Source of the DNA: Limimaricola hongkongensis DSM 17492
GTDB lineage: Bacteria; Pseudomonadota; Alphaproteobacteria; Rhodobacterales; Rhodobacteraceae
NCBI RefSeq assembly: GCF_000600975.2
Contig: NZ_KK088653.1
Location: forward strand, 310,501 to 374,500
Direction of reading: 5' to 3'
Length of the DNA stretch: 64,000 nt
Below the pieces are notes generated by a model that saw only the letters and a program-made list of their open reading frames with translations, made no database searches and was not told where the DNA came from. The position numbers were made by a program, and so were the translations under genes. Of this stretch, positions 9,256 through 18,536 are shown piece by piece. The stretch's first letter is position 1; every line of letters starts with the position of its first letter.

Positions 9256-9831
9256 GTGGCCTCATTCATGACAGACAAGTTGCGCGCCGCGGCCGGGGGG
9301 ATCGTGGCGCTCGGGCTGGCGATTGGCGCGGCGGGCGCCCCGGCGATGGCGCAGGACACCCGCATCGTCGACGCCGAGCGGTACAGCCCGAGCATCTGGA
9401 TCGACCCGGATGGCTGCGAGCACTGGGCCATGGATGACGGGGCCGAAGGCTACATGGGGCCGCGCCGCCGCCGCGACGGCTCGCCGGTCTGCCACCGTTC
9501 CGAGATCTGCGGCGTGGTGCCGACCGACACGCTGTTCGCCACCGACCGTTTCAACATCTCCACCGCGGGCCGCGACCGGCTGCGCGAATTCTTCACGCAG
9601 GCCGATGCCTTCGGCTTCCTGATCTATGGTCATACCGACAGCCGGGCCAGCGACGAATACAACATCACCCTGTCGGATAACCGCGCCCGCGCGGTGGCGC
9701 AGGTGGCGCAAGGGATCGGCGCCCGCGTGGTCGATGTGCGCGGCTTCGGGGAGCGCAGGCCAAAGGCGTCGAACGCGACCGCCGCGGGCATGCAGGCGAA
9801 TCGCCGCGTCGAAATCTACTGCCTGCGCTGA
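9256..9831 (+). CDS. OmpA family protein with N-terminal WIDPDGC module
   Basis: A 191-residue secreted or outer-membrane protein. A signal peptide (to about residue 34, APAMAQ) precedes a short module SIWIDPDGCEHWAMDDGAEG and a C-terminal OmpA peptidoglycan-binding domain: IYGHTDSRASDEYNITLSDN, ARAVAQVAQGIGA, VRGFGERRP, and MQANRRVEIYC. GTG at 9256 is chosen because GAAGGA at 9241 lies nine bases upstream; the ATG at 9268 lacks a site. The next gene carries the same N-terminal module without the OmpA domain, so the pair is likely related by duplication. Confidence 0.88.
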   Translation: MASFMTDKLRAAAGGIVALGLAIGAAGAPAMAQDTRIVDAERYSPSIWIDPDGCEHWAMDDGAEGYMGPRRRRDGSPVCHRSEICGVVPTDTLFATDRFNISTAGRDRLREFFTQADAFGFLIYGHTDSRASDEYNITLSDNRARAVAQVAQGIGARVVDVRGFGERRPKASNATAAGMQANRRVEIYCLR

Positions 9832-9842
9832 GGAGCGACATC

Positions 9843-10142
9843 ATGACCATTCTCAAGAGCTTCGCGATCCTCGGCCTGCTGGGCCCGGTGGCGGCCTGCA
9901 CCTCGATCAGCTCGAACAAGACGGTCGATCGCGGCATCAATTCGCACGATCTGAGCACCTTGGTCGCCGGGATCTGGGTCGATCCGGACGGCTGCGACCA
10001 CTGGATCATCGATGACGGGGTCGAGGGCTACATGAGCGAGCGGCTGACGCCGGACGGGCGACCGGTCTGTTCGGGCGTGGCGCAGCCGGGCGTGGCGGTC
10101 GGCCCGTTCAAGGACGGCTCGCCCGTTCCCGACATCCTCTGA
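9843..10142 (+). CDS. Small lipoprotein-like protein with WVDPDGC module
   Basis: A 99-residue protein, 11 bases after the OmpA-family gene and probably co-transcribed. The N-terminus SFAILGLLGPVAACTS looks like a lipoprotein signal with a lipobox (VAAC), so the mature chain would begin at Cys19. Residues about 45-75 (IWVDPDGCDHWIIDDGVEGY, then RPVC) match the module in the preceding gene nearly residue for residue, including both cysteines. Function unknown; the shared module is probably periplasmic and perhaps disulfide-bonded. Confidence 0.75.
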   Translation: MTILKSFAILGLLGPVAACTSISSNKTVDRGINSHDLSTLVAGIWVDPDGCDHWIIDDGVEGYMSERLTPDGRPVCSGVAQPGVAVGPFKDGSPVPDIL

Positions 10143-10161
10143 TCCGGAAGACGTGATGTCT

Positions 10162-10193
10162 GAACGGGGCCGTCCCTCGGCGCGGCCCCGTTC
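10162..10193 (+). terminator. Hairpin terminator after the lipoprotein gene
   Basis: GAACGGGGCCG pairs with CGGCCCCGTTC around a short loop. There is no U-run, so its strength is uncertain, but it sits between the envelope gene pair and phoH. Confidence 0.6.
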
Positions 10194-10347
10194 ACGTGTC
10201 CGGGATCGGGGCGGTGCGGTGCCGCACGCGCTCGCGAACACGCCTTGCGGTTTTTCTGTCAGCGCCCATGTCATGCGCTTGCGCGGCCTGCCGCGAATTG
10301 CGACCATCGGGTTGCCCATCGGCACCACCCGGCATGAGGAGTTCTGC

Positions 10348-11343
10348 TTGTCCATCGCCACCCCGACCGAGACCGTTCTCGAGTTTCCGAACAATTTCCT
10401 TCTGATAGATCTGTGTGGCGAGCATGATCGCCACATCGCGGCCATCGAGGAGCGGCTGGGGGTGCAGATTCTGCGGCGCGGCAACCGCCTGTCGGTGATC
10501 GGTGACGACGAGGCGGGGGCCGATGCGGCGCGGGTGCTGAACGCGCTTTATGCCCGGCTCGAAGCCGGGCGCCCGGTGGAGCCGGGCGACGTGGACCGCG
10601 AACTGCGCATGGGCAGCCTCGAGCCTTCGGGCACCAGCGAGGCCGATCAGATCGACCTGTTCAAATCCGACCCGACCGCCGAGCGGATCGAGATCAAGAC
10701 CCGCCGCAAGCTCGTCGAGCCGCGCACCGAGGCGCAGAAGGCCTATGTGCGGTCGCTGTTCGACAACGAACTGTGCTTCGGCATCGGCCCGGCGGGCACC
10801 GGCAAGACCTATCTCGCGGTCGCGGTCGGCGTGTCGATGTTCCTGCAGGGCCATGTCGACAAGATCATCCTGAGCCGCCCGGCGGTCGAGGCGGGCGAAA
10901 AGCTCGGCTACCTGCCCGGCGACATGAAGGAGAAGGTCGACCCCTACATGCAGCCGCTCTACGACGCGCTGAACGATTTCCTGCCGGGCAAGCAGGCCGC
11001 CAAGATGATGGAAGAGAAGGTGATCGAGATCGCGCCGCTCGCCTTCATGCGCGGCCGCACGCTCAGCCGCGCCTTCGTCGTGCTCGACGAGGCGCAGAAC
11101 GCCACGACCATGCAGATGAAGATGTTCCTGACCCGTCTGGGCGAGGGCTCGCGCATGGTCGTCACGGGCGACCGCTCACAGGTCGACCTGCCGCGCGGCG
11201 TCACCTCGGGGCTGCACGATGCCGAACGGCTTTTGAAGAACATTCCCAAGATCAGCTTCAACTACTTCACCTCCAGGGACGTGGTGCGCCACCCGCTGGT
11301 CGCCGCGATCATCGACGCCTACGAAGCCGATGGCGCAGCGTAG
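10348..11343 (+). CDS. phoH: PhoH family ATPase
   Basis: A 331-residue PhoH-like P-loop protein (PhoH/YbeZ), which works with YbeY in RNA metabolism. Walker A is GIGPAGTGKTYLAVAVG, Walker B AFVVLDEAQNAT, and an N-terminal KH-like part precedes them. The start is TTG at 10348: GAGGAG at 10336-10341 lies six bases upstream and the resulting N-terminus (MSIATPTETVLEFPNN) is the family start; the open frame upstream to 10153 contains a terminator hairpin and is not credible. Its 3' end overlaps ybeY by 14 bases, as in many bacteria. Confidence 0.94.
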   Translation: MSIATPTETVLEFPNNFLLIDLCGEHDRHIAAIEERLGVQILRRGNRLSVIGDDEAGADAARVLNALYARLEAGRPVEPGDVDRELRMGSLEPSGTSEADQIDLFKSDPTAERIEIKTRRKLVEPRTEAQKAYVRSLFDNELCFGIGPAGTGKTYLAVAVGVSMFLQGHVDKIILSRPAVEAGEKLGYLPGDMKEKVDPYMQPLYDALNDFLPGKQAAKMMEEKVIEIAPLAFMRGRTLSRAFVVLDEAQNATTMQMKMFLTRLGEGSRMVVTGDRSQVDLPRGVTSGLHDAERLLKNIPKISFNYFTSRDVVRHPLVAAIIDAYEADGAA

Positions 11344-11899
11344 CCCCGCCCGACCGCCGCTGGTCGATTGCCTGATCGAGGATCACCGCTGGGAGAGCGT
11401 CGGTCTCGAAGAGCTGGCCGAGGCGGCCTGCGTCGCTGCGCTCGGAGGGCTGGGGCTGGACCCCGGCCATTACGAGATCAGCCTTCTGGGCTGCTCGGAT
11501 GCGCGGATCGCCGACCTCAACGCCGATTTCCGTGGCAAGCCCAAGCCCACCAACGTTCTGAGCTGGCCCTCCGAGGAGCGCGGCGCGGCGCGTCCGGGCG
11601 CGCGCCCCGCGCCGCCGCGGCGTGACCCGATGGGGCCGACCGAGCTGGGCGATATCGCCATCGCCTATGAGACCTGCGCCCGCGAAGCGCGGGAGGCCGG
11701 GCGGACAACCGCCGATCACGTGACGCATCTGATGGTGCACGGGACCCTGCATCTTATGGGGTTCGACCACGAAACCGACCCGGACGCCGCGCTGATGGAA
11801 GGGTTGGAGACGGAAATACTTGGCAAGATGGGGGTAGCGGACCCATATGCCGCAGAAGCCACAGCAGCACCGGAAGGAGACGATGGGCGACGCGTTTGA
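11330..11899 (+). CDS. ybeY: Endoribonuclease YbeY (16S rRNA maturation)
   Basis: A 189-residue single-strand-specific zinc endoribonuclease for 16S rRNA 3' maturation and ribosome quality control. The zinc motif H-x3-H-x5-H is MVHGTLHLMGFDHE near residue 143, and the substrate-proximal conserved Arg/Lys region LNADFRGKPKPTNVLSWP is also present. Translationally coupled: it begins inside phoH and ends inside the next gene. Confidence 0.96.
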   Translation: MAQRSPARPPLVDCLIEDHRWESVGLEELAEAACVAALGGLGLDPGHYEISLLGCSDARIADLNADFRGKPKPTNVLSWPSEERGAARPGARPAPPRRDPMGPTELGDIAIAYETCAREAREAGRTTADHVTHLMVHGTLHLMGFDHETDPDAALMEGLETEILGKMGVADPYAAEATAAPEGDDGRRV

Positions 11900-12800
11900 C
11901 ACGGCCGCCGCGGGAAGCCCCCGCGACGCCGACGGAGACGGCCCCGAGGGGTCAAGTAGCGCCACCGCCGAGAACGGGGGAGGGCGCGGTTTCTTCAGCC
12001 GCATCATCGGGGTTCTGAACCCCGCGGAGTCGGACCTGCCCGCGGTCGAGGTGCCGCGCGGCTTTGCGCCCGTGCTGCCGATGCCGGGCATGCTCAACCT
12101 GCGCCGGATGCGGGTCGAGGACGTGATGGTGCCGAAAGCCGACATCACGGCGGTGCCGGTGTCGATCCCGATGGACGAGCTGATCGAGGTGTTCCGCGAC
12201 AGCGGCCTCACCCGCATCCCGGTCTTCGACGGCACGCTCGACACGCCGATCGGGCTCGTGAACCTCAAGGATTTCGCGCTGAGATATTGCTTCGTGCCCG
12301 AGCGGCCCGATTTCAGCTTGCGCGACATGCTGCGCTCATTGCTTTACGTGCCACCCTCGATGCCGCTGGGCGTGCTGTTGCAGAAGATGCAGACCGAGCG
12401 GATCCACATGGCGCTCGTCATCGACGAGTATGGTGGCACCGACGGGCTCGTGACGATCGAGGACCTGATCGAAACCGTCGTGGGCGAGATCGAGGACGAG
12501 CACGACGTCGACGAAGCGCAGAGTTTCCTGCGCGAAAAGCCCGGCGTCTGGCTGGCGCTGGCGCGCACGCCGCTCGAAACCTTCGAGCGGGCGATCGGCA
12601 TGGACCTCACCGATCACGAGGAGATCGACGAGGAAGAGATCGACAGCCTCGGCGGTCTCGTCTCGATGCTGGCGGGTCACGTGCCCGCGCGCGGCGAGGT
12701 GATCGAGCATCCCGCGGGCATCGAGTTCGAGGTGATCGACGCCGATCCGCGCCGGATCAAGCGGCTGCGCATCCGTCTCCCCGAGAGCCGGGACGTCTGA
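11883..12800 (+). CDS. CorC/HlyC-type CBS domain protein
   Basis: A 305-residue cytosolic CBS-pair protein of the CorC/TlyC group, lacking the DUF21 membrane domain found in larger relatives. Two CBS repeats span about residues 80-205 ([40 protein letters not shown]), followed by the CorC/HlyC C-terminal domain ([20 protein letters not shown]). CorC-type proteins are linked to Mg2+/Co2+ efflux and membrane homeostasis. The ATG at 11883 has GGAAGGAG just upstream and overlaps the ybeY stop. Part of the phoH-ybeY-corC-lnt run. Confidence 0.9.
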   Translation: MGDAFDTAAAGSPRDADGDGPEGSSSATAENGGGRGFFSRIIGVLNPAESDLPAVEVPRGFAPVLPMPGMLNLRRMRVEDVMVPKADITAVPVSIPMDELIEVFRDSGLTRIPVFDGTLDTPIGLVNLKDFALRYCFVPERPDFSLRDMLRSLLYVPPSMPLGVLLQKMQTERIHMALVIDEYGGTDGLVTIEDLIETVVGEIEDEHDVDEAQSFLREKPGVWLALARTPLETFERAIGMDLTDHEEIDEEEIDSLGGLVSMLAGHVPARGEVIEHPAGIEFEVIDADPRRIKRLRIRLPESRDV

Positions 12801-12805
12801 GGCCC

Positions 12806-14335
12806 ATGCGCATCGGCGCGCTGCGGGCCGCGGCCCGCCCCGCCGCGTGGCGGCTTGCCGCGCGGCCCTGGCCCCGCGCCGGGCTGGCCGGGTTCGCGGG
12901 GGCGGTCGCGGCGCTGGGGCTCGCGCCTTGGGGCCTGTGGTGGCTGACGCTTCCGACCGTCGCCCTGGCGCTGGTGCTGCGCGATCACGCCGCAACGCGG
13001 GGCGGGGCGTTCCTCACCGGCTGGGGCTTTGGCGCGGGCTGGTTCGGGCTCGGGCTGTCCTGGATCGTCGAGCCGTTCTTCGTCGATGCCGCGCGCCATG
13101 GCTGGATGGCGCCCTTTGCGGTCCTGCTGCTTTGCGGCGGGCTGGCGCTGTTCTGGGGTGCGGCCTTCGCGCTGGCGCATCGGCGGGGTGGGGCGTTGCT
13201 CGTGGCGCTCTGGGTGGCGGTCGAAATGGCCCGTGGCGTGGTCTTCACCGGCTTTCCATGGGCGATGCCCGGCCACGTCTTCATCGACACGCCGGTGGCG
13301 CAGCTGGCCGCCTTGGGTGGCGCGCCGCTTCTGACGCTGATCGCGCTGGGGCTTCCGGCGGCGGCGCTGGCGATTGGCCGCAGCCTCTGGCTCGCCATTC
13401 CGGCGCTGGCCTGCGCGGGCGCGTGGGTCGCGCTCGATCCCGGCCCCGCGCCCGCGCCGGACGCAGGCGCGCCACTGGTGCGGCTGGTGCAGCCAAACGC
13501 GGTGCAGGCCCTGAAATGGGATCCCGAGTGGCAGCCGGTGTTCCACGAACGCCTGATGCGGCTGACCGGGCAGGGGGCGGTGCCGGATCTCGTGGTCTGG
13601 CCCGAAACCGCGTTGCCATGGCTTCTGGATCAATCCGGCGATGCGCTGGCGCAGGGCGTGGCGGCGGCGCGCGGCGCGCCCCTGGCGCTCGGCATCCAGC
13701 GGCGCGAGGCTGCGCGCTACTACAATTCGGCCATCGTGGTCGACGCGGCGGGCGAGATCGTCTCGCTTTATGACAAGACGCATCTGGTGCCGTTCGGCGA
13801 ATACATTCCCTTCGGCGAGATCGCGGCCCGGTTCGGCATCCATGGGCTGGCGGCGAGCGAGGGCGGCGGTTACACGCCCGGCCCCGGCCTGCACCCGGTT
13901 TCGGTGCCGGGCCTCGGCCTCGCGCTGCCGCTGATCTGCTACGAGGGCATCTTCGCGCGCGAGATCAACGCCGCCGCCGCGCCGGGGGCATTGCGCCCGC
14001 GGCTGATGCTCTTGATGACCAATGATGCGTGGTTCGGCACCGTCTCCGGGCCCTACCAGCATTTCGCGCAGGCCCGGCTGCGCGCTATCGAACAGCGGAT
14101 GCCGATGGCGCGGGTGGCCAATACCGGTGTGACGGGCATGATCGATGCGCAGGGCCGGGTGACGGCGCGGATCGGTTTGGGAGAAACCGGGGCGGTGGAT
14201 GCCCCCCTGCCGCCGCGTGGGGCCGCGCCGGGCTATGCGCGCTGGGGCGATGGACCGATGCTGGTAATGCTGCTGGCGCTGGGACTGGCGGGTATGCGCC
14301 GAAATCGGCTTGACCGGGAACGGGCCGGGGCGTAG
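12806..14335 (+). CDS. lnt: Apolipoprotein N-acyltransferase
   Basis: A 509-residue inner-membrane enzyme that adds the third acyl chain to lipoproteins. An N-terminal membrane domain with several hydrophobic segments precedes a nitrilase-fold domain whose Glu-Lys-Cys triad is visible: VVWPETALPW (Glu), YDKTHLVPFGEY (Lys) and LPLICYEGIFA (Cys). The start at 12806 follows the corC stop by five bases; the frame extending into corC is a shadow. Follows the conserved ybeY-corC-lnt order. Confidence 0.95.
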   Translation: MRIGALRAAARPAAWRLAARPWPRAGLAGFAGAVAALGLAPWGLWWLTLPTVALALVLRDHAATRGGAFLTGWGFGAGWFGLGLSWIVEPFFVDAARHGWMAPFAVLLLCGGLALFWGAAFALAHRRGGALLVALWVAVEMARGVVFTGFPWAMPGHVFIDTPVAQLAALGGAPLLTLIALGLPAAALAIGRSLWLAIPALACAGAWVALDPGPAPAPDAGAPLVRLVQPNAVQALKWDPEWQPVFHERLMRLTGQGAVPDLVVWPETALPWLLDQSGDALAQGVAAARGAPLALGIQRREAARYYNSAIVVDAAGEIVSLYDKTHLVPFGEYIPFGEIAARFGIHGLAASEGGGYTPGPGLHPVSVPGLGLALPLICYEGIFAREINAAAAPGALRPRLMLLMTNDAWFGTVSGPYQHFAQARLRAIEQRMPMARVANTGVTGMIDAQGRVTARIGLGETGAVDAPLPPRGAAPGYARWGDGPMLVMLLALGLAGMRRNRLDRERAGA

Positions 14336-14347
14336 CGAAGCCGGATT

Positions 14348-14393
14348 CCCGGCACAACGGCTTCCTGGCGTGCCGGGCGATTTTCAATGGAGC
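14348..14393 (+). promoter_or_regulatory. SAM/SAH riboswitch controlling metK
   Basis: CCCGGCAC (14348-14355) pairs with GTGCCGGG (14370-14377) to form P1, enclosing ACAACGGCTTCCTGGC. Within that loop GCTTC (14360-14364) can pair with GGAGC (14389-14393) to make the pseudoknot P2. GGAG is also the ribosome binding site of metK (ATG at 14402), so ligand binding would block translation. The loop sequence, layout, position before metK and the Rhodobacterales host all match the published SAM/SAH riboswitch class. Confidence 0.93.
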
Positions 14394-14401
14394 ACCTCCC
14401 C

Positions 14402-15583
14402 ATGTCCCGCCAGAACTACATCTTTACCTCCGAATCGGTGTCCGAGGGTCATCCCGACAAGGTCTGCGACCGGATCTCCGACGCGGTGCTCGACGCGCTG
14501 CTGGCCGAGGAGCCCGAGGCGCGTGTCGCCTGTGAAACCTTTGCCACCACCAATCGCGTCATTGTCGGCGGAGAGATCGGCCTGAAGGATCAGAACCGTC
14601 TCGCGGACGTGCTCGGCGGGGTCGAGGGCATCGTGCGCGACTGCATCCGCGACATCGGCTACGAGCAGGACGCCTTCCACCACCGCGATGTCGAGGTGAC
14701 GAACCTTCTGCACGCGCAGTCGGCGCATATTGCCCAAGGCGTGGACGCCGCCGAGGACAAGGAAGAGGGCGCGGGCGATCAGGGCATCATGTTCGGCTAT
14801 GCCTGCTGCGAGACGCCCGAGCTGATGCCCGCGCCGATCCATTACGCGCACCGGGTGCTCAAGCGGCTGGCCGAGGCCCGCAAATCCGGCGCCGAGCCGA
14901 CCCTGCGCCCCGACGCCAAGAGCCAGATCTCGCTGCGCTACGAAAACGGCATGCCGGTCGAGGCGACCGGGATCGTGCTGTCGACACAGCATTCGGACGA
15001 GGGCCAGACCAGCGCCGACATCCGCGCCATCGTCGAGCCCTATGTGCGCGAGGTGCTGCCCGAAAGCTGGATCACCGACAGGACCGAATGGTGGGTGAAC
15101 CCGACCGGCAAGTTCGTGATCGGCGGCCCCGATGGCGATGCGGGCCTGACGGGGCGCAAGATCATCGTCGACACCTATGGCGGCGCGGCCCCGCATGGCG
15201 GCGGCGCGTTTTCGGGCAAGGATCCGACCAAGGTCGACCGTTCCGCCGCCTATGCCGCGCGCTACCTCGCCAAGAACGTCGTCGCCGCCGGTCTGGCCGA
15301 ACGCTGCACGATCCAGCTTTCCTATGCGATCGGCGTTGCCCGGCCGCTGTCGATCTATGCCGACACGCATGGCACCGGCGAGGTCGCGAATGCCGAGATC
15401 GAGCGCGCCATCGCGCAGGCGATGGACCTCACGCCGCGCGGCATCCGCACGCATCTCGGGCTGAACCGTCCGATCTATGCCCGCACCGCCGCCTACGGCC
15501 ATTTCGGTCGCGCGCCGGAAGAGGATGGCGGCTTTTCGTGGGAGCGTACGGACCTGGCCGCGGCGCTCAAGCGCGGGTTTTGA
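14402..15583 (+). CDS. metK: S-adenosylmethionine synthase
   Basis: A 393-residue enzyme making S-adenosylmethionine from methionine and ATP. Signatures: [20 protein letters not shown] at the N-terminus, [12 protein letters not shown] (substrate loop) and [19 protein letters not shown] (phosphate binding). The start is ATG 14402, nine bases after GGAG; an in-frame ATG at 14387 overlaps the riboswitch pseudoknot and is rejected. Translation is probably repressed when SAM (or SAH) is abundant, a feedback loop on the cell's methyl-donor supply. Confidence 0.98.
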   Translation: MSRQNYIFTSESVSEGHPDKVCDRISDAVLDALLAEEPEARVACETFATTNRVIVGGEIGLKDQNRLADVLGGVEGIVRDCIRDIGYEQDAFHHRDVEVTNLLHAQSAHIAQGVDAAEDKEEGAGDQGIMFGYACCETPELMPAPIHYAHRVLKRLAEARKSGAEPTLRPDAKSQISLRYENGMPVEATGIVLSTQHSDEGQTSADIRAIVEPYVREVLPESWITDRTEWWVNPTGKFVIGGPDGDAGLTGRKIIVDTYGGAAPHGGGAFSGKDPTKVDRSAAYAARYLAKNVVAAGLAERCTIQLSYAIGVARPLSIYADTHGTGEVANAEIERAIAQAMDLTPRGIRTHLGLNRPIYARTAAYGHFGRAPEEDGGFSWERTDLAAALKRGF

Positions 15584-15630
15584 GGCGCGGCGCGACAGGC
15601 TGGATGCCGCGCCGGCCCCAATGGCGGGAT

Positions 15631-15695
15631 TGCGTATTTGGAGAATGGTGAAAGGTCAGGGCGCGCCTTGCCTTTCACCATTCCATAAATACGCA
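15631..15695. repeat. Inverted pair of a dispersed TGCGTATTTGG element
   Basis: TGCGTATTTGGAGAATGG at 15631, continuing to 15655, is mirrored at 15671-15695 with 22 of 25 bases complementary and a 15-base spacer, giving a long hairpin after metK. Single copies of the same element occur after trmB (16492) and, reversed, after the MFS gene (30032-30053). Every copy lies just downstream of a gene. Confidence 0.75.
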
Positions 15696-15768
15696 TGGCG
15701 ACCGGCCGGACGGCTGTGCGCCGATGGAGATGTTGCGCAGATGTGCTGCCCGCGCTAACCCGCGCGCC

Positions 15769-16473
15769 ATGACAAAAGGCTCGCACACCCCCGGCGCCCC
15801 GTGGCGCAACTTTTATGGCCGCATTCACGGCAAGACCCTGCGCCCGACGCAGAAGGATCACCTCGAACACGATCTCGACGCGCTGTCGCCGGGGCCCGTG
15901 GGCTGGGACGTGAACCCCGCGCGTGAAAAGCTCGATCTCGACGCGCGTTTCGGCGGCAAGCCGGTCTGGCTCGAGGTGGGGTTCGGCGGCGGCGAGCATC
16001 TCGTGCACATGGCCAAGAGCAATCCCGACATCGCGATCATCGGGGCCGAGCCCTATATCAACGGCGTCGCGATGCTCTTGGGCAAGATCCGCGATGCGGG
16101 CGTCGACAACATCGCCGTGCATCCCGGCGACGTGCGCGACCTGTTCGACGTGCTGCCCGATGGCAGCGTCGAGAAGGCGTTTCTCAACTACCCCGACCCG
16201 TGGCCCAAGGCGCGTCATCACCGGCGGCGCTTCGTGACGCAGGAGCATCTGGAACCGCTCTTGCGGGTGATGGCGCCGGGCGCCGAGTTCCGGGTCGCGA
16301 CGGATATCGAGGATTACGTGCGCCAGACGCTCGAAGAGGTCCCCGCCGCGGGATTCGGGCGGATCGATCACCCGGATGATGCCGCCTGGGCCGACTGGCC
16401 CTCCACCCGCTATGAGCAGAAAGCCCTGCGCGAGGGGCGGCGGCCGCATTACCTGACTTTCCGCCGACCGTGA
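15769..16473 (+). CDS. trmB: tRNA (guanine-N7-)-methyltransferase
   Basis: A 234-residue SAM-dependent enzyme forming m7G46 in the tRNA variable loop. Seen: the family N-terminus APWRNFYGRIHGKTL, SAM loop LEVGFGGGEHLVHMA, IIGAEPYINGVA, and the catalytic region FLNYPDPWPKARHHRRRFV. The start at 15769 matches the family; the in-frame ATG at 15724 would add 15 unconserved residues. No convincing ribosome site was found for either. Confidence 0.95.
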   Translation: MTKGSHTPGAPWRNFYGRIHGKTLRPTQKDHLEHDLDALSPGPVGWDVNPAREKLDLDARFGGKPVWLEVGFGGGEHLVHMAKSNPDIAIIGAEPYINGVAMLLGKIRDAGVDNIAVHPGDVRDLFDVLPDGSVEKAFLNYPDPWPKARHHRRRFVTQEHLEPLLRVMAPGAEFRVATDIEDYVRQTLEEVPAAGFGRIDHPDDAAWADWPSTRYEQKALREGRRPHYLTFRRP

Positions 16474-16491
16474 GGCGACAGCCGGTCGTCT

Positions 16492-16506
16492 TGCGTATTT
16501 GGGGAA
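16492..16506 (+). repeat. Single copy of the TGCGTATTTGG element
   Basis: TGCGTATTTGGGGAA begins 18 bases after the trmB stop codon and matches the arms of the inverted pair downstream of metK. Confidence 0.6.
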
Positions 16507-16581
16507 CAAAGTAACCATGGGCGTGGACCATGGCCCGGCGGCGGTCTAGGAACGCAGGCGACCAACAGACGAGGTGCCCCG

Positions 16582-17928
16582 ATGTCCGGCCATGGCGATC
16601 CGATCCCGATGATGTCCCAGCGCGGCCCCGGCCTCGCGGGCGAAGCGCATGTGCCCGGCGACAAGTCGATCAGCCACCGCAGCCTGATCCTCGGCGCGAT
16701 GGCGGTGGGCGAAACGGTGATCGAAGGCCTGCTCGAAGGGCAGGACGTGCTCGACACCGCCAAGGCGATGCGCGCCTTCGGGGCCGATGTGACCGACCAT
16801 GGCGGGGGCCGCTGGTCGGTGCATGGCGTCGGCGTCGGCGGTTTTGCCGAGCCGGATGGTGTCATCGATTGCGGCAATTCCGGCACCGGTGTGCGGCTGA
16901 TCATGGGGGCGATGGCGACGTCGCCGATCGCCGTGACCTTCACCGGAGACGCCTCGCTCTGCTCCCGGCCCATGGGACGCGTCACCGATCCGCTGGCGCT
17001 GTTCGGTGCGCGCGCCGAAGGCCGCGAGGGCGGGCGGCTGCCGATGACCATCACCGGCGCGACCGACCCGATGCCAGTGCGCTACACCGTGCCCGTGCCC
17101 TCGGCGCAGGTGAAATCGGCGGTGCTGCTGGCGGGGCTCAATGCGCCGGGCAAGACCGTGGTGATCGAGCAGGAGGCCACGCGCGACCACACCGAGCGGA
17201 TGCTCGCGGGCTTCGGGGCCGAGATCGTGGTCGAGGAAACCGCCGAGGGGCGGGTCATCACGTTGACCGGGCAACCGGAGCTGGCGCCGCAGCACATCAC
17301 CGTGCCGCGCGATCCGTCTTCGGCGGCCTTCCCGGTCTGCGCCGCGCTGATCGCCGAAGGTTCGGACGTGCTGGTGCCCAATATCGGGCTCAACCCGACC
17401 CGTGCCGGGCTGTTCGAGACGCTGCGCGAGATGGGCGCGGACCTCACCTACGAGAACCCGCGCGAGGAGGGGGGCGAGCCGGTGGCCGACCTGCGGGCGC
17501 GGTATTCGCCCGACATGAAGGGGATCGAGGTGCCGCCCGCGCGCGCCGCGTCGATGATCGACGAATACCCGGTGCTGTCGGTGGTCGCGGCCTTTGCCGA
17601 CGGCCCGACGGTGATGCGCGGGGTCAAGGAGCTGCGCGTCAAGGAAAGCGATCGGATCGATGCCATGGCGCAGGGGCTGCGCGCCGCGGGCGTCGAGGTC
17701 GAGGAGGGCGAGGACTGGTGGATCGTCCACGGGCGCGGGCAGGGCAACGTGCCCGGCGGCGCCACGGTGGAAAGCCGTCTCGACCACCGTATCGCCATGT
17801 CCTTCCTCGTCATGGGGCTGGCCACGAACGCGGCCATGCGCGTCGATGATGGCGGGCCGATCGCGACCTCCTTCCCGGTGTTCGAGCCGTTGATGACGGG
17901 GCTCGGGGCATCGGTGGCGCGGGCATGA
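16582..17928 (+). CDS. aroA: 3-phosphoshikimate 1-carboxyvinyltransferase (EPSP synthase)
   Basis: A 448-residue enzyme of the shikimate pathway joining shikimate-3-phosphate and phosphoenolpyruvate. Signatures: [33 protein letters not shown] and RVKESDRI-type loop at [17 protein letters not shown]. The loop [10 protein letters not shown] carries Gly then Thr at the positions that separate class I and II forms; a full alignment is needed to assign class. Its 3' end overlaps cmk by four bases, so the two are coupled, as in related genomes. Confidence 0.97.
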   Translation: MSGHGDPIPMMSQRGPGLAGEAHVPGDKSISHRSLILGAMAVGETVIEGLLEGQDVLDTAKAMRAFGADVTDHGGGRWSVHGVGVGGFAEPDGVIDCGNSGTGVRLIMGAMATSPIAVTFTGDASLCSRPMGRVTDPLALFGARAEGREGGRLPMTITGATDPMPVRYTVPVPSAQVKSAVLLAGLNAPGKTVVIEQEATRDHTERMLAGFGAEIVVEETAEGRVITLTGQPELAPQHITVPRDPSSAAFPVCAALIAEGSDVLVPNIGLNPTRAGLFETLREMGADLTYENPREEGGEPVADLRARYSPDMKGIEVPPARAASMIDEYPVLSVVAAFADGPTVMRGVKELRVKESDRIDAMAQGLRAAGVEVEEGEDWWIVHGRGQGNVPGGATVESRLDHRIAMSFLVMGLATNAAMRVDDGGPIATSFPVFEPLMTGLGASVARA

Positions 17929-18536
17929 TCTTCACCGTCGCCATCGACGGCCCCGCCGCCGCGGGCAAGGGCACCGTGGGCCGCGCGGTCGCCGCGCGTT
18001 TCGGCTTTGCCCATCTCGACACCGGGCTTTTGTACCGCGCCGTCGGCGCGCTGGTGCTCAAGGGCGCCGACCCGGTCGCGGCGGCGCGCGGGCTGGTGCC
18101 CGAGGCGCTGGAGCAGCCCGGCCTGCGCGGCCCCGACGTGGCGCAGGCCGCCAGCGAGGTCGCGGCGATCCCCGAGGTGCGCGCGGCGCTGCTGGCGTTC
18201 CAGCGCGGTTTTGCCCGGCGCGAGGGCGGCGCGGTGCTCGACGGGCGCGATATCGGCACGGTGATCTGCCCGGGCGCCGAGGTGAAGCTCTTCGTCACCG
18301 CCAGCGCCGAGGCGCGGGCGGGGCGGCGGCTGGCCGAATTGGTCGAGGCCGGTCACGAGGTCAGCTTCGACAGCGTGCTGGCGGATGTGAAGGCCCGCGA
18401 CGCCCGCGATTCCGAGCGCGCCGAGGCGCCGCTCAAGCCCGCCGGGGATGCGCACCTGCTCGACACCTCGGAGCTCGATGTCGATCAGGCCGTGGCCGCC
18501 GCCGTGGCGCAGGTCGCGGCGGCGCTGGGCCGCTAG
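17925..18536 (+). CDS. cmk: Cytidylate kinase
   Basis: A 203-residue P-loop kinase phosphorylating CMP/dCMP. The P-loop is [17 protein letters not shown] at residues 6-22, followed by [11 protein letters not shown] and [20 protein letters not shown], all canonical. It starts inside the aroA stop (ATGA). In relatives cmk is followed directly by rpsA; here a PAP2 gene on the opposite strand lies between. Confidence 0.96.
   Translation: MIFTVAIDGPAAAGKGTVGRAVAARFGFAHLDTGLLYRAVGALVLKGADPVAAARGLVPEALEQPGLRGPDVAQAASEVAAIPEVRAALLAFQRGFARREGGAVLDGRDIGTVICPGAEVKLFVTASAEARAGRRLAELVEAGHEVSFDSVLADVKARDARDSERAEAPLKPAGDAHLLDTSELDVDQAVAAAVAQVAAALGR

Noticed and set aside
10153-10347. Extended N-terminus of PhoH
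   Set aside because: Contains a terminator hairpin; TTG at 10348 with a well-placed GAGGAG gives the family start.
14387-14401. Upstream ATG of metK
   Set aside because: It lies inside the riboswitch pseudoknot and has no ribosome site of its own.
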